Shown: positions 1 through 9,032 of the stretch, one piece after another
How the letters are laid out: each line of letters opens with the position of its first letter
Position numbering within the stretch: the stretch's first letter is position 1
Origin: Vibrio sp. YMD68
Lineage (GTDB): Bacteria; Pseudomonadota; Gammaproteobacteria; Enterobacterales; Vibrionaceae
Direction of reading: 5' to 3'
DNA length: 64,000 bases
NCBI RefSeq assembly: GCF_029958905.1
Contig: NZ_CP124614.1
Coordinates: forward strand, 124,001-188,000
Notes under the pieces: generated by a model
Told to the model about the DNA's origin: nothing
The model's input: the letters and a program-made list of their open reading frames with translations, nothing else
The model's database searches: none
Translations under genes and position numbers: made by a program

Positions 1-222
1 ATTGGGAATGTTCGTTCTGAGCTGGGTTACAATATATTTTGGTGCCAGCCGCCTCTTGTTTCGCAAGGAAGCAAAAATGGAATGTTTGCCAGCGAACTGA
101 ACGGCGCAAAATCTGGGCTCTACATACGATTAAGAAGTGCGATTAAAGACTGTTATAGACGTGATATTCGAAGTCATCTCAGTAAAAAACACAAAGCGCT
201 CTTTCAGAACATGAACAAGTAG
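1..222 (+). CDS. 3' end of a glycosyltransferase gene, probably GT25-like (partial)
   Basis: Reading frame 1 is open from the window edge to a TAG stop at 220-222, giving the last 73 residues of a protein whose start lies outside the window. The tail contains the segment WCQPPLVSQGSKNG, followed by a basic helix-rich end. That segment resembles the C-terminal part of family 25 LPS glycosyltransferases, where a PPL(V/F)xQ motif is common. It lies 7 bp upstream of another glycosyltransferase-like gene and beside kdkA, so a role in LPS core assembly fits. The family call rests on a short tail and is tentative; the open frame itself is clear. Confidence 0.5.
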   Translation: MGNVRSELGYNIFWCQPPLVSQGSKNGMFASELNGAKSGLYIRLRSAIKDCYRRDIRSHLSKKHKALFQNMNK

Positions 223-229
223 TAAGACT

Positions 230-1123
230 ATGACATCAAACTTAGCTCGGACACACTTAACCTTCGTAGTTTATGGAAACGATAAAACTTACTATCAAGG
301 CGCAAGGTTTTGCATTTTGTCTTTTTTAGCCAATTGGGTTGAGGCAAATGGAACTAGGCCTGAAATCTCTGTTCTAGCGGAAGAGACTGAGCACTTCGCT
401 AGTATGCCAATTAAAGTGTTTCCTATATCGCCTTCTCAAAAGGCAGAATGGAGCCTAGACAATACTTATCACTTCAGAATTAAAAATCGTGGTTTAAAAT
501 ATCTTTGTGATAATTTAGAGTTGAACCCTGAAGATAAACTTCTTTTTTTAGATACCGACACATACTTTACCCTAGCCACCAATGTGTACTTCGATTCAAT
601 CTCCAATGATAGTGCACTGTTGTTTTGCTCGGAAGTGAACATTAATACCCTTCCAAAGAATAATGAATATGCCGCTATAAGAGATAGGGATATTAAACTC
701 GCTGATGGCAGCGTCTATCGCACAGACTCCGACTCGGTCATGTGGGCATCTGCAGTGATTGGAATGACTGGATCTCGCATATCAGCTTTCGATCATGCTG
801 ATATGTTGATTCAAGGCTTACGCAAGGAAGGGTGTTTCGCTCATACTCTAGAGCAATTTGCGTTATCTGAAGTTCTTTCTAGGCAAGTTTCGATTACGCC
901 AGCAAAAGAGTGGGTGAACCACTACTCAACGAGTGGAAGAAAAGACTGGGCCAGAATCGTTTTAGAGCGATTTTTTGAAGAGCATGGCAACAAGCCTTTT
1001 GAAGAGCAAGTACGCCTAGCAAAAGGTGTCAGCTTTAAGCGCCCCCTTGCTGAGGTGATTCGAGGGCATATCTACAAGAAGAAAAAGAAACTTCGCAAAT
1101 TGTTTGGCCTGAAAGAAGAGTAG
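230..1123 (+). CDS. putative GT-A type glycosyltransferase, LPS core region
   Basis: A 297-residue soluble protein with no signal peptide. A hydrophobic strand ending in LLFLDTDTY, near residue 110, looks like the DxD metal and nucleotide-sugar site of GT-A glycosyltransferases. The C-terminus is strongly basic (a KKKKKLRK run), which would suit peripheral attachment to the inner membrane. The ATG at 230 follows the preceding stop by 7 bp, so the two genes are probably cotranscribed. The end converges on kdkA with 38 bp between. I do not recognise the exact family; the donor and acceptor are unknown, and the role in LPS core synthesis is inferred from the neighbours. Confidence 0.6.
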   Translation: MTSNLARTHLTFVVYGNDKTYYQGARFCILSFLANWVEANGTRPEISVLAEETEHFASMPIKVFPISPSQKAEWSLDNTYHFRIKNRGLKYLCDNLELNPEDKLLFLDTDTYFTLATNVYFDSISNDSALLFCSEVNINTLPKNNEYAAIRDRDIKLADGSVYRTDSDSVMWASAVIGMTGSRISAFDHADMLIQGLRKEGCFAHTLEQFALSEVLSRQVSITPAKEWVNHYSTSGRKDWARIVLERFFEEHGNKPFEEQVRLAKGVSFKRPLAEVIRGHIYKKKKKLRKLFGLKEE

Positions 1124-1161
1124 GATTTGCCTGCATTAGTTTCAGTATTCTTTCTGGGTAA

Positions 1162-1884
1162 TCAAGAGTAATCGAGGGTACTTTCACAGTATCCTTTTTT
1201 TATCTCTGAAAAGTCAAAATTAGCGGCACTAATGCGCCCTAGTCGGACTTCCTTTTCGAATGAGCGTTCAAGGCGCTCTATATTGCTCTCTTTCCAGTTA
1301 TCGCCACTTTGTGTTCGGCACTTATCAAAATCAATAATCCAAACTTTTTTGTCTTTATCGAGTAGGATATTGTGAATGTTAAGGTCAGTATGATTAACGT
1401 TCACATCGTGCATTTTTCGAATTTGACGACCTATATTTCTCAAGTCAGTGTTTGATAGCTTCTCACTCGAGAGTATCTTTACCAAATCTTCAGCATGAGG
1501 GAGTTTTTGAACTAAGATATCAGCCTTGTAGGTTAGTCCGTTCTTTGAGACTTTTGCTGCGACTGGAGCCGGAACGTTGACATTATTTTCAGTCAGTAGT
1601 TTGAGTAGTAGCAGCTCTTGAAAAGCTCTCGACGTCTTTAACCCTGTAAACCAGTAGCGATCACGGACCAGTTTTCCAAACAAACCACCGCGAATATAGT
1701 GCCTAAGGGCAAAGTTATCTTTATTACCTTTTACAAACCATGTCGTCCCTCTACCTTGGGCACTGCCTAGTATCGCTTGATTCTCTTTCCAGTAATCAAT
1801 AGAAAAAGCAGATTCAACATCTTCTGTGAGCACTAAAGGATCATACCAGTACGTTGCATTGTTGATTTGTTTTGTTGTGAACAT
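1162..1884 (-). CDS. kdkA: 3-deoxy-D-manno-octulosonic acid (Kdo) kinase KdkA
   Basis: KdkA phosphorylates the 4-OH of the single Kdo residue in the inner core of Vibrio- and Haemophilus-type LPS, using ATP at the inner membrane. The 240-residue product has a protein-kinase-like fold. GRGTTWFV near residue 45 is the glycine-rich start. HTDLNIHNILLD around residue 165 is the catalytic loop, with Asp as base and Asn as metal ligand. IIDFDKCR near residue 183 is the metal-binding DFD. Length and motif order match the family. It is transcribed away from the heptosyltransferase pair, with 71 bp of shared upstream DNA. Presence of kdkA implies a mono-Kdo core phosphorylated at Kdo. Confidence 0.92.
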   Translation of the reverse strand: MFTTKQINNATYWYDPLVLTEDVESAFSIDYWKENQAILGSAQGRGTTWFVKGNKDNFALRHYIRGGLFGKLVRDRYWFTGLKTSRAFQELLLLKLLTENNVNVPAPVAAKVSKNGLTYKADILVQKLPHAEDLVKILSSEKLSNTDLRNIGRQIRKMHDVNVNHTDLNIHNILLDKDKKVWIIDFDKCRTQSGDNWKESNIERLERSFEKEVRLGRISAANFDFSEIKKGYCESTLDYS

Positions 1885-1955
1885 GAATCACTGTCTCGTA
1901 TTGGTGGGTTTATGGCATACTAGGTAAAACAGTATATCAAACGCCTAATAGATTG

Positions 1956-3059
1956 ATGAACGATTCATATAGTTACCAGAAAATATTAGTTATTGCTACT
2001 CACTGTATCGGTGACAGTTTGTTGATCTCAACGTTTACTCGAAGCTTACGCAATGCATTTCCGAACGCTAAAATTGACGTGCTAGTCAATGCTAGAGGTG
2101 AGATGGTTTTTGGCACGAACCCAGATGTGGACTCTTTGGTTGAAATCCCCCCAAGAGCATCACTGAAAGATTATTACCGCATTCTGCAAAAACATGGGCG
2201 GTATGATTTGGTCGTGAATGAAATGCTCAATGATAGAACGGCGATATACAGCTTTATTTTTGGTAAGCAGAGACTGGGAGCGATTGATGAATCACTTTCA
2301 GGCACTTGGCTTAAGAAGCTTGTTTATCATCATCATATTACAGAACAACATCGTTTTGAGCATAAAATGAGCCGAGCCGCTCGCATGCTTGAAATCATCG
2401 GTGTTGAATGTACACCTAGGCTTGTTTCACCGGAAGAGCCTCTTCCCGATGTGATTCAACAAAAGCTGCCACAGCGTTATATTGTTGTACACCCACCATC
2501 TTCCAATGAAATTAAACAGTGGCCCGTTGACTATTGGATTGCAACCATCAACAGTCTCATCGCATCTGGCTACAATATTGTGCTCTCTGGCGCTAAATTG
2601 GAGCGAGATGAAGCGGTTGTAAATCAGATACTCCATAAAATACCGGAATCACCTCAGTTAGTGAGTGCGTTAGGGCAGCTTACATTGGCACAAACCTCTG
2701 CACTGTTGAAACAAAGCGATGGCTTTCTTGGGCCGGATAGTGGGCCCGGACATATGGCGTCAGGTTACCCAATCCCCATTGTTTCTATCATTAGCGTTGC
2801 TCCTGCGAGTATGTGGTCACCTTGGCCGTATGAACAGCCAATTGATGTCAAAAATAACCTGTATCGAAATGGCACGGCGTCTCAAAGAGTGGCAAATATT
2901 CGACTTTTGCAATCGGAACGCAGCTGTGTCCCTTGTTATAAGAACCACTGTAAGATCAGCGATGATTTGTATTCACCATGCCTAAAAGACATTACTCCAG
3001 AGCAGGTGATCTCGGCTGTTAAGGAAATGATGCCGTTGGATTCAGTAAATGAAGAGTAA
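1956..3059 (+). CDS. GT9 family heptosyltransferase (WaaF/WaaQ type)
   Basis: Family 9 glycosyltransferase that transfers L-glycero-D-manno-heptose from ADP-heptose to the growing inner core on the cytoplasmic face. Visible family features are the N-terminal strand-loop ILVIATHCIGDSLL, which is the acceptor-side Rossmann start, and GPDSGPGHMA near residue 265, the ADP-heptose site. A Cys-rich tail (CVPCYKNHC...PC) is typical of heptosyltransferases. A TTG at 1953 lies directly before the ATG at 1956; the ATG is preferred, giving 367 residues. It overlaps the next heptosyltransferase gene by 11 bp, showing translational coupling. Whether it is heptosyltransferase II or III cannot be settled from the sequence. 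Confidence 0.85.
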   Translation: MNDSYSYQKILVIATHCIGDSLLISTFTRSLRNAFPNAKIDVLVNARGEMVFGTNPDVDSLVEIPPRASLKDYYRILQKHGRYDLVVNEMLNDRTAIYSFIFGKQRLGAIDESLSGTWLKKLVYHHHITEQHRFEHKMSRAARMLEIIGVECTPRLVSPEEPLPDVIQQKLPQRYIVVHPPSSNEIKQWPVDYWIATINSLIASGYNIVLSGAKLERDEAVVNQILHKIPESPQLVSALGQLTLAQTSALLKQSDGFLGPDSGPGHMASGYPIPIVSIISVAPASMWSPWPYEQPIDVKNNLYRNGTASQRVANIRLLQSERSCVPCYKNHCKISDDLYSPCLKDITPEQVISAVKEMMPLDSVNEE

Positions 3060-4101
3060 TTTATCAGCACCGAAATCCATCTGCATTCTTCGCCTATCTG
3101 CCATTGGTGATGTTTGCCATGCACTCTCGACTGTACAGCGTATTCAAACCACATATCCAGAATGCAAAATCACTTGGATTATGGGAAAAATAGAATCTCA
3201 GCTACTGGGTGATCTGCCGGGCATTCAGGTGGTGGTGTTTGATAAAAAACGCGGCTTAAAAGGGATGAAGGAAGTATGGAAAACCCTAAGCCAAACCCAA
3301 TTCGATTATTTGCTGCACATGCAGGTGGCGTTAAGAGCCAGCGTATTAACACTCGGCATTAAAGCCAAAATCAAAGTGGGTTTTAGCTGGAGTCGAGCCA
3401 AAGAAGGCCAATGGTTATTTACCAATAGAAAACTACCGCGAACCAATGCCTCGCATGTTCTGGATAATTTCTCTCAATTTGCTCAGTTTTTAGGGTGCCC
3501 TCAACTGGCACCAAGCTGGAATCTTCCTCTTTCATTGGCAGATCAACAACTGGCAAACGAGCTTTCAGAGCAGACATACATTGTTATTAGCCCGGCAGCC
3601 AGTAAAGATGAACGTAACTGGCTGGTTGAACGCTACGCCGCTGTTGCTGACCATGCGCATCACTTAGGTTTGCAGGTTGTGCTTTGCGGTGCTCCAACCG
3701 ATAGAGAGCGAGAATTAGCAAAGAACATTACACAGCATATGGCGTCACCAAGTATTAACTTGGTTGGTAAAACGTCACTCAAACAGTTGACGGCAGTCAT
3801 CGCTAAAGCCAGCGCAGTCATTGCCCCTGATTCCGGCCCTGCTCATATTGCAACGACTCAAGGCACTCCTGTTATAGGACTTTATGCCCACAGTAATCCT
3901 CGTCGAACTGGGCCGTATAACAGTTTAGAGCACGTCGTTTCAGTTTATGATGACGTCGCCGCTGAGCAACACGGTCAATCCGCTGATACCTTACCTTGGG
4001 GAACGAGGGTCAAGGGGAGCGATTTAATGCAGCGTATTGAAGTGAATGATGTGATTGAAAAGCTAGAACAAGTACTTGTGCTGAATAATAAAAAACAATA
4101 A
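3049..4101 (+). CDS. GT9 family heptosyltransferase, OpsX/WaaC-like
   Basis: A second family 9 heptosyltransferase of 350 residues. The start [16 protein letters not shown] and the later [13 protein letters not shown] resemble the Haemophilus OpsX type of heptosyltransferase I, which adds the first heptose to phosphorylated Kdo. [21 protein letters not shown] near residue 263 is the conserved donor site. It overlaps the previous gene and is followed 8 bp later by coaD, forming one operon with kdkA-linked core functions. Because kdkA is present, an OpsX-like enzyme acting on Kdo-phosphate core is consistent. The exact acceptor is inferred. Confidence 0.85.
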   Translation: MKSNLSAPKSICILRLSAIGDVCHALSTVQRIQTTYPECKITWIMGKIESQLLGDLPGIQVVVFDKKRGLKGMKEVWKTLSQTQFDYLLHMQVALRASVLTLGIKAKIKVGFSWSRAKEGQWLFTNRKLPRTNASHVLDNFSQFAQFLGCPQLAPSWNLPLSLADQQLANELSEQTYIVISPAASKDERNWLVERYAAVADHAHHLGLQVVLCGAPTDRERELAKNITQHMASPSINLVGKTSLKQLTAVIAKASAVIAPDSGPAHIATTQGTPVIGLYAHSNPRRTGPYNSLEHVVSVYDDVAAEQHGQSADTLPWGTRVKGSDLMQRIEVNDVIEKLEQVLVLNNKKQ

Positions 4102-4109
4102 GGAATACC

Positions 4110-4598
4110 ATGCAAATAGCCATATACCCAGGTACGTTTGATCCGGTTACTAACGGTCATTACGATTTAATCAAACGCGCTGCGAGTATGTTTGAGCAGC
4201 TTGTTATTGGTGTTGCAGAAAGCCCAAGTAAAGCCACGCTGTTCAGTTTAGATGAGCGAGTGGCTTTACTTAGAGAAACCTGCCGTGAACTGCCTAATGT
4301 GTCTGTAGAAGGGTTTAGTGGTTTGCTCGTCGACTTCGCCACTGATCAAAACGCCTCTATTTTGGTAAGAGGTTTGAGGACTACCATGGACTTCGAGTAC
4401 GAGTTTGGTTTAACCACTATGTATCGAAGATTAAAACCAGAGCTAGAGAGTCTATTTCTAACGCCCGCGGAAGAGTTCGCATTTTTATCATCAACGCTTG
4501 TTCGTGAAGTCGCGATTCATGGCGGAAAAATTCAGCAGTTTGTTCCTGAGTGTGTTCACCAGGCTGTCGCTGCTAAAGTTAACTCAGCAGAGCGTTAA
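4110..4598 (+). CDS. coaD: phosphopantetheine adenylyltransferase CoaD
   Basis: CoaD catalyses the fourth step of coenzyme A synthesis, the reversible transfer of AMP from ATP to 4'-phosphopantetheine. The 162-residue length is standard. The nucleotidyltransferase motif TNGH occurs at residues 14-17 after the strand [27 protein letters not shown] near residue 85 is the substrate-binding segment. [11 protein letters not shown] is the C-terminal ISSTxxR-type ATP site. An AGGAA ribosome site precedes the ATG. As in other gammaproteobacteria, it sits inside the LPS core operon without a direct functional link. Confidence 0.97.
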   Translation: MQIAIYPGTFDPVTNGHYDLIKRAASMFEQLVIGVAESPSKATLFSLDERVALLRETCRELPNVSVEGFSGLLVDFATDQNASILVRGLRTTMDFEYEFGLTTMYRRLKPELESLFLTPAEEFAFLSSTLVREVAIHGGKIQQFVPECVHQAVAAKVNSAER

Positions 4599-4601
4599 GC
4601 C

Positions 4602-5573
4602 ATGATGAATATTCTCGTTTATACAAGAGCGACATTACCAGTTGTTAACTATGGTGGAACCGAACGAGTCATTTGGGACTTAATTTATGCTTTGCACCTT
4701 GCAGGGCATAAGGTGACGTTATTGGCAGGCAAAGGTACTCAATGTGATTGGGCAAGAGTCATTGAATATCAACCCAATGTACCGCTACAACAACAGCTTC
4801 CAAATGATATCGATGTTGTACATTTTCATTCTGACCTTGAGCCAATTTCCATCCCTTATATTTTGACTCAGCATGGGAACTCAGACGGCCCCATAGATCC
4901 TAATACCGTATTTGTGTCGTCGCAACATGCAAAAAACCATGGTGCGCAGGCTTATGTTTACAATGGACTCAATTGGGACAATTACCTAAAACCTGATCTT
5001 AAGGCTAACCGCGAACGTTTTCATTTTCTTGGCAAAGCAGCATGGCGAGTGAAGAATGTTCAAGGGGCCATTGATATCACTAAGAAAGCAGGCGAACAGC
5101 TTGATGTGTTGGGCGGTCATCGATTGAATCTGAAAATGGGCTTTAGACTGACACTCGATCAGCATGTGCGTTTTTTGGGTATGGTGGGTGATACAACGAA
5201 GTCAGAGGTGATGACGAAGTCGAAAGGGCTCATCTTTCCGGTGACGTGGCATGAACCCTTTGGTTTAGCGATTACTGAGAGCCTGTATTTTGGTTGCCCA
5301 GTATTTGGCACCCCTTATGGCTCGTTACCTGAATTAGTAACAAAGGATGTGGGTTTTTTGTCTCATGTTGAATCTGATTTGATTAAGGCGGTATCTTGTT
5401 CAGAACAGTTTAATGTAATTCGATGTCATGAATATGCCCGCGATGTTTTTAACGCGAATGAGATGGCGAAGGCGTATGTTGAAAAATATCAGCAGGTCAT
5501 TGATGGGAGCCCACTTAATCCACATCTAGGTTCGATTATTACTGATTTTAAGCGTTTACCGTATCAAAAATAA
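4602..5573 (+). CDS. GT4 family glycosyltransferase
   Basis: A 323-residue GT-B fold glycosyltransferase. The N-terminal YGGTERVIWDLIYALHLAGH motif (residues 18-37) is the acceptor-domain start of family 4 enzymes. The C-terminal half has HEPFGLAITESLYFGCPVFG (around residue 215), which contains the E-x7-E donor-sugar motif and the GCPV loop. The start lies 3 bp after coaD; ATGs at 4602 and 4605 are both possible. It is the last gene of the core operon, before a hairpin at 5576-5602. It is probably a core or outer-core transferase; the sugar it moves is not evident. Confidence 0.8.
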   Translation: MMNILVYTRATLPVVNYGGTERVIWDLIYALHLAGHKVTLLAGKGTQCDWARVIEYQPNVPLQQQLPNDIDVVHFHSDLEPISIPYILTQHGNSDGPIDPNTVFVSSQHAKNHGAQAYVYNGLNWDNYLKPDLKANRERFHFLGKAAWRVKNVQGAIDITKKAGEQLDVLGGHRLNLKMGFRLTLDQHVRFLGMVGDTTKSEVMTKSKGLIFPVTWHEPFGLAITESLYFGCPVFGTPYGSLPELVTKDVGFLSHVESDLIKAVSCSEQFNVIRCHEYARDVFNANEMAKAYVEKYQQVIDGSPLNPHLGSIITDFKRLPYQK

Positions 5574-5575
5574 TA

Positions 5576-5602
5576 AAGCGACTTCTTATACAGAAGTCGC
5601 TT
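5576..5602 (-). terminator. rho-independent terminator between the GT4 gene and lpxM (mainly for lpxM)
   Basis: Perfect 11-bp stem AAGCGACTTCT / AGAAGTCGCTT around a 5-nt loop, between convergent genes. On the minus strand the stem is followed by TTATTATTTTT, a good T-tract, so it best serves lpxM. On the plus strand the T-tract is poor, so termination there may be partial. Confidence 0.75.
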
Positions 5603-5661
5603 AGCTCTTCATTTGTTAGTCTATGTTTATAGCCTTTATGGTATTGGCCAAAAATATATAG

Positions 5662-6618
5662 TTAATAACCCACATAAGGGTCGTTTCCATCCCTTCGTGT
5701 CTTCAACAGCTTTAAAATCCACATATATTGTTCGGGTCTTGGATTTACAAATCCTTCAACCACTTCATTCATCACTCTCGCATCGATGTATTCATCGCCC
5801 GAGAGATCTTCAAGTGGCGGCTTTATCTCTATCTCATATTTTCCAGTTTCAATATTGTAACTCGCAAAGGTAGGGACGATTTTTGCGCGGCTCACTTTTG
5901 CTAGCTTACCAAGCCCGGGCAATGTGGCTTTTTCTGTAGCAAAGAAATCCACAAAGACGCTTTGCTCTGGCCCGTGATCTTGATCGGGTAAGTAATAACC
6001 TAAATATCCGTCTTTCACTGACTTTATAAACGGTTTAATGCCACCACTACGATCGTAGACTCTTCCACCATATTGCACTCTCTGCTTATGCATTAACCAA
6101 TCAGTAAATGGGTTCTTTTGGCTGTTGGCCATAGCCGAAACAGGCAGCCCTCTTGAAGCGAGTAATATGGCTGGGATATCAATACACCACGAATGAGGAA
6201 CGAGCAAAATAGCACTTTGGTTGTTTTTCTGGAGATCTTGCAGGTATTCAAGCCCAATAATGGAAGAGTTTCTTTCTAACCATTTTTTGCTACGAAGACT
6301 GATCGCAGGAAAACCGAGCAGAAATGTTCCCGCGGTGACAAGGCACTTTTCTAAAATCGCTTCTCTCTCTTGTTCTGATTTTTCAGGGAAACAAAGGGCT
6401 AGGTTGATGCGGGCTTTTTGCACTGAACCGCGTTGTTTTTTACACATCTTACGCGCGATAAAGCGAGCGATTGAAACTCGGACTGAATTGGGTAAAAGCG
6501 TGAGAGGCAAACCGAATGTCAACCCTAACCAAGTTCCCCAGTGCTTAGGTGCTAAAAACTCCCGTTTAAACGTGGGATTGTATGCTTTAGAGTCGTAATC
6601 ATTACGTGTATTAGCCAC
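5662..6618 (-). CDS. lpxM: lipid A late acyltransferase LpxM (MsbB)
   Basis: Inner-membrane acyltransferase that adds a secondary acyl chain from acyl-ACP to Kdo-lipid IVA during lipid A synthesis. The 318-residue protein shows the catalytic H-x4-D pair as HSWCID (His142, Asp147). It also shows the GYYLPDQDHGPE and VDFFATEKATLPG blocks and the C-terminal RPEQYMWILKLLKTRR block, which are characteristic of the LpxM branch rather than LpxL. A hydrophobic stretch near residues 30-42 should anchor it. It is encoded opposite to the core operon and in line with hldD, with an intervening terminator. Vibrio enzymes of this family can use hydroxylated chains, so acyl specificity is not assigned. Confidence 0.9.
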   Translation of the reverse strand: MANTRNDYDSKAYNPTFKREFLAPKHWGTWLGLTFGLPLTLLPNSVRVSIARFIARKMCKKQRGSVQKARINLALCFPEKSEQEREAILEKCLVTAGTFLLGFPAISLRSKKWLERNSSIIGLEYLQDLQKNNQSAILLVPHSWCIDIPAILLASRGLPVSAMANSQKNPFTDWLMHKQRVQYGGRVYDRSGGIKPFIKSVKDGYLGYYLPDQDHGPEQSVFVDFFATEKATLPGLGKLAKVSRAKIVPTFASYNIETGKYEIEIKPPLEDLSGDEYIDARVMNEVVEGFVNPRPEQYMWILKLLKTRRDGNDPYVGY

Positions 6619-6670
6619 AGTAAAACCTTTAGCCTGATAAGTAGCATTTAAGAAAATAAAAATGCGAAGA

Positions 6671-6708
6671 AAATAAAAAAGCCAAGCGTTAAGATAAACC
6701 CTTGGCTT
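6671..6708 (-). terminator. rho-independent terminator of hldD
   Basis: On the minus strand an AAGCCAAG / CTTGGCTT stem (plus positions 6679-6686 and 6701-6708) is followed by TTTTTTATTTT. It lies just after the hldD stop, so it separates hldD from lpxM. Confidence 0.8.
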
Positions 6709-6728
6709 AAATACAGCAAATGGAAGTG

Positions 6729-7670
6729 TTAGCTATTTACTAGCGTCATATATTCCGCAACGCCTTCTGCGACCGTTTTGAATTGGTGATCGCAGCCTGT
6801 AGCACGAAGCTTGGTTAAATCAGCCTGTGTAAATTCTTGGTAGGCACCTTTAAGGTGCTCTGGGAATGGGATGGTCTCCACTTCACCTTTACCGTGGTGT
6901 TTAACCACCGCTTTAGCCACTTCATTGAAAGATTCAGCTTTTCCCGTGCCTAGGTTAAAAATACCCGAAGTACCGTTTTGCATAAACCAAAGATTAACAG
7001 CTGCTACATCACCCACGTACACGAAATCACGCTGAAAAGTTTCACTGCCAGCAAACAGTTTTGGGTTCTCACCTGCGTTCATTTGATTGTTCAGATGAAA
7101 AGCAACGGAAGCCATTGAACCTTTATGTTGTTCACGAGGACCGTATACGTTGAAATAACGAAAGCCAGTAACTTGAGATAAGGTTTCACCGTGAGCTTCT
7201 GCATCTTGCCATAGGCGACGCACATAGTTATCGAACTGCTGCTTTGAGTAACCGTAAACGTTAAGTGCACCTTCGTATTGTTTCTCTTCAATGAAAGTAT
7301 CCGTTTCACCGTAAGTCGCAGCCGATGAAGCGTATAGAAACGGAATCTCACGCTCTAAGCAGTAATGCAGCAGCTCTTTAGAATACTCGTAGTTATTGAG
7401 CATCATGTACTTACCATCCCACTCAGTAGTAGCTGAGCAAGCGCCCTCATGGAAGATAGCTTCGATAGGCCCAAAGTTTTCACCAGACATGATTTGAACT
7501 AGGAAGTCATCGCGATCCATATAATCTGCTATATCAAGATCGACAAGATTTTGAAACTTTTTACCATTTTTAAGATTATCGACAACTAAGATGTCGTTAA
7601 TGCCTTGCTCGTTAAGAGATTTAACGATGTTGCTGCCAATCATGCCAGCACCGCCAGTTACTATGATCAT
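6729..7670 (-). CDS. hldD: ADP-L-glycero-D-manno-heptose 6-epimerase HldD
   Basis: Converts ADP-D-glycero-D-manno-heptose to the L-glycero epimer, the donor used by the heptosyltransferases of the core operon. The 313-residue SDR protein starts with the NAD(P)-binding motif [12 protein letters not shown]. It also shows YASSAATYG and the catalytic YGYSK (Tyr-x3-Lys) near residue 140, and DFVYVGDV near residue 215. Length and motifs match the family. In vibrios this gene commonly marks one border of the O-antigen/capsule locus, and here the variable locus begins directly on its other side at 7841. Confidence 0.96.
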   Translation of the reverse strand: MIIVTGGAGMIGSNIVKSLNEQGINDILVVDNLKNGKKFQNLVDLDIADYMDRDDFLVQIMSGENFGPIEAIFHEGACSATTEWDGKYMMLNNYEYSKELLHYCLEREIPFLYASSAATYGETDTFIEEKQYEGALNVYGYSKQQFDNYVRRLWQDAEAHGETLSQVTGFRYFNVYGPREQHKGSMASVAFHLNNQMNAGENPKLFAGSETFQRDFVYVGDVAAVNLWFMQNGTSGIFNLGTGKAESFNEVAKAVVKHHGKGEVETIPFPEHLKGAYQEFTQADLTKLRATGCDHQFKTVAEGVAEYMTLVNS

Positions 7671-7749
7671 ATTCGTAAACCATCCCTCCCAATTTTGTTA
7701 CTAGTAGTATATCATAGGTTTCTTTCTAAACTAATGGGAACTCCTTCCT

Positions 7750-7790
7750 CTTTTAGTTAGCGCGAAGTTTAGCTGCTAGCGAAATAGTGT
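7750..7790 (+). promoter_or_regulatory. possible JUMPstart/ops-like antitermination element
   Basis: The 170-bp gap between hldD and the first variable gene holds GCTGCTAGCG at 7772-7781, matching 7 of 10 bases of the ops core GGCGGTAGCG used by RfaH. It is preceded by a TAGTTAGCGCGAAG stretch that loosely resembles the rest of JUMPstart. The position, in the untranslated leader of a very long polysaccharide operon, is where this element is expected. The match is imperfect, so this is a candidate only. Confidence 0.35.
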
Positions 7791-7840
7791 TGTCATTTTA
7801 TGTATATTTGCAGATTTAGACGGAATCTAAGGTTGAAAGT

Positions 7841-9028
7841 GTGATACAACAGAAACATGCAATTAATTTGCTTCTACTGCCTCTTTTAATTGTGTTCTAC
7901 ATGCACCTGATCAGTTCTTCGATGATGTTGCTCTACGCGAATAATATTATCTATATTTTGACTGTTATAATTCTATTTTCTATTTTTTATGGAAATAAAT
8001 ATATTTTAAATGTGGATGTAATAATATTCATCCCTTTTTTATTTTTCTTGTCCATTTCTGTGTTTTTTTTCAATCCGTCATTACTTGCATATAAAGAATT
8101 GGCCAAATATTTTTTGTATTTTTGGGTGTTTGTTTTCGTAGTTAAAAGGAATTTTTGTTATAAGTATGTTTTTAAGGCTGTTATATATTTTTTAGTGGTT
8201 ACCTTTTTGTTTATGTTTGTTGTCTACTTATTTGCTTTGGGCGGGAGTTTGGAGAATAAATATCTTGCAGAAGATCTTATGTTACCAAGTAGTTCGGCTT
8301 ATATCACTAGAAAGGATTGGGATTATTCTTTAATTTTTTATTTGCTGTCGTTTCCTACTAATACTCCTGAAGATGGAATTCTTGGAATACCTAGGTTTTA
8401 TGGTTTCTCTGTAGAGCCTACACTTTACTCTATTGTTATAGCTCCCTGCATTTTTTTAGCGATTAGGCTTAGAATGTTGATGTCAGCACTCATTCTTTCT
8501 TTTGCATTGTTAGTTACATGTTCATATTACGCTCTTGTCGCAACCTTCTTGTCTCTATTTTTTGGTTTTTTTGTGTGGAATCGAAGCTTCGTATTGAAAC
8601 TATCTATGATTGTTTTCTTTCTTTTGATGATATTAGTGCTTCCTAATGTGGCAAACTTGGGTAATATTCGAATATCCAGCTATTTGAGTATATTTAACAA
8701 TATGTCGAATTATGACATTGGCATTTTCGGATTTGGAATAGATTATTTATCAAATAAAAAGGTGATTGGTGGAGTTTCATCGCTAGTTTTTAAGTATGGA
8801 TATATTACTTTATTAGGATACATGACAGTGGTTTTGTTTTACTTCTACAGAGTATGTATAACGAAAGATTGGATGATGATTTCTTTTTATGTTTGCTCAT
8901 TGCTAATGATTAATAAATCATCAGAAGCTTTTATGCCATTTCTTATTTTTGTATTTGGCTGTGTAAGTTATTACTATGATGAGTTTAAATTTAACAATCA
9001 GCTCTCAATGTTAGAGGGTGGGGATTAG
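7841..9028 (+). CDS. putative O-antigen/capsule polymerase Wzy (multispanning membrane protein)
   Basis: A 395-residue, very hydrophobic protein with roughly ten membrane segments and one large loop (about residues 130-185, rich in polar residues such as LPSSSAYITRKDWDY). That topology is typical of Wzy, which joins repeat units on undecaprenyl diphosphate at the periplasmic face. Wzy proteins share little sequence, so the call relies on topology and on location in a locus that also has Wzx and Wzz. The start is GTG at 7841, preceded by AAGG. DNA is markedly AT-rich compared with hldD. It ends 4 bp before the fusion gene at 9033. Confidence 0.65.
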   Translation: MIQQKHAINLLLLPLLIVFYMHLISSSMMLLYANNIIYILTVIILFSIFYGNKYILNVDVIIFIPFLFFLSISVFFFNPSLLAYKELAKYFLYFWVFVFVVKRNFCYKYVFKAVIYFLVVTFLFMFVVYLFALGGSLENKYLAEDLMLPSSSAYITRKDWDYSLIFYLLSFPTNTPEDGILGIPRFYGFSVEPTLYSIVIAPCIFLAIRLRMLMSALILSFALLVTCSYYALVATFLSLFFGFFVWNRSFVLKLSMIVFFLLMILVLPNVANLGNIRISSYLSIFNNMSNYDIGIFGFGIDYLSNKKVIGGVSSLVFKYGYITLLGYMTVVLFYFYRVCITKDWMMISFYVCSLLMINKSSEAFMPFLIFVFGCVSYYYDEFKFNNQLSMLEGGD

Positions 9029-9032
9029 ATTA

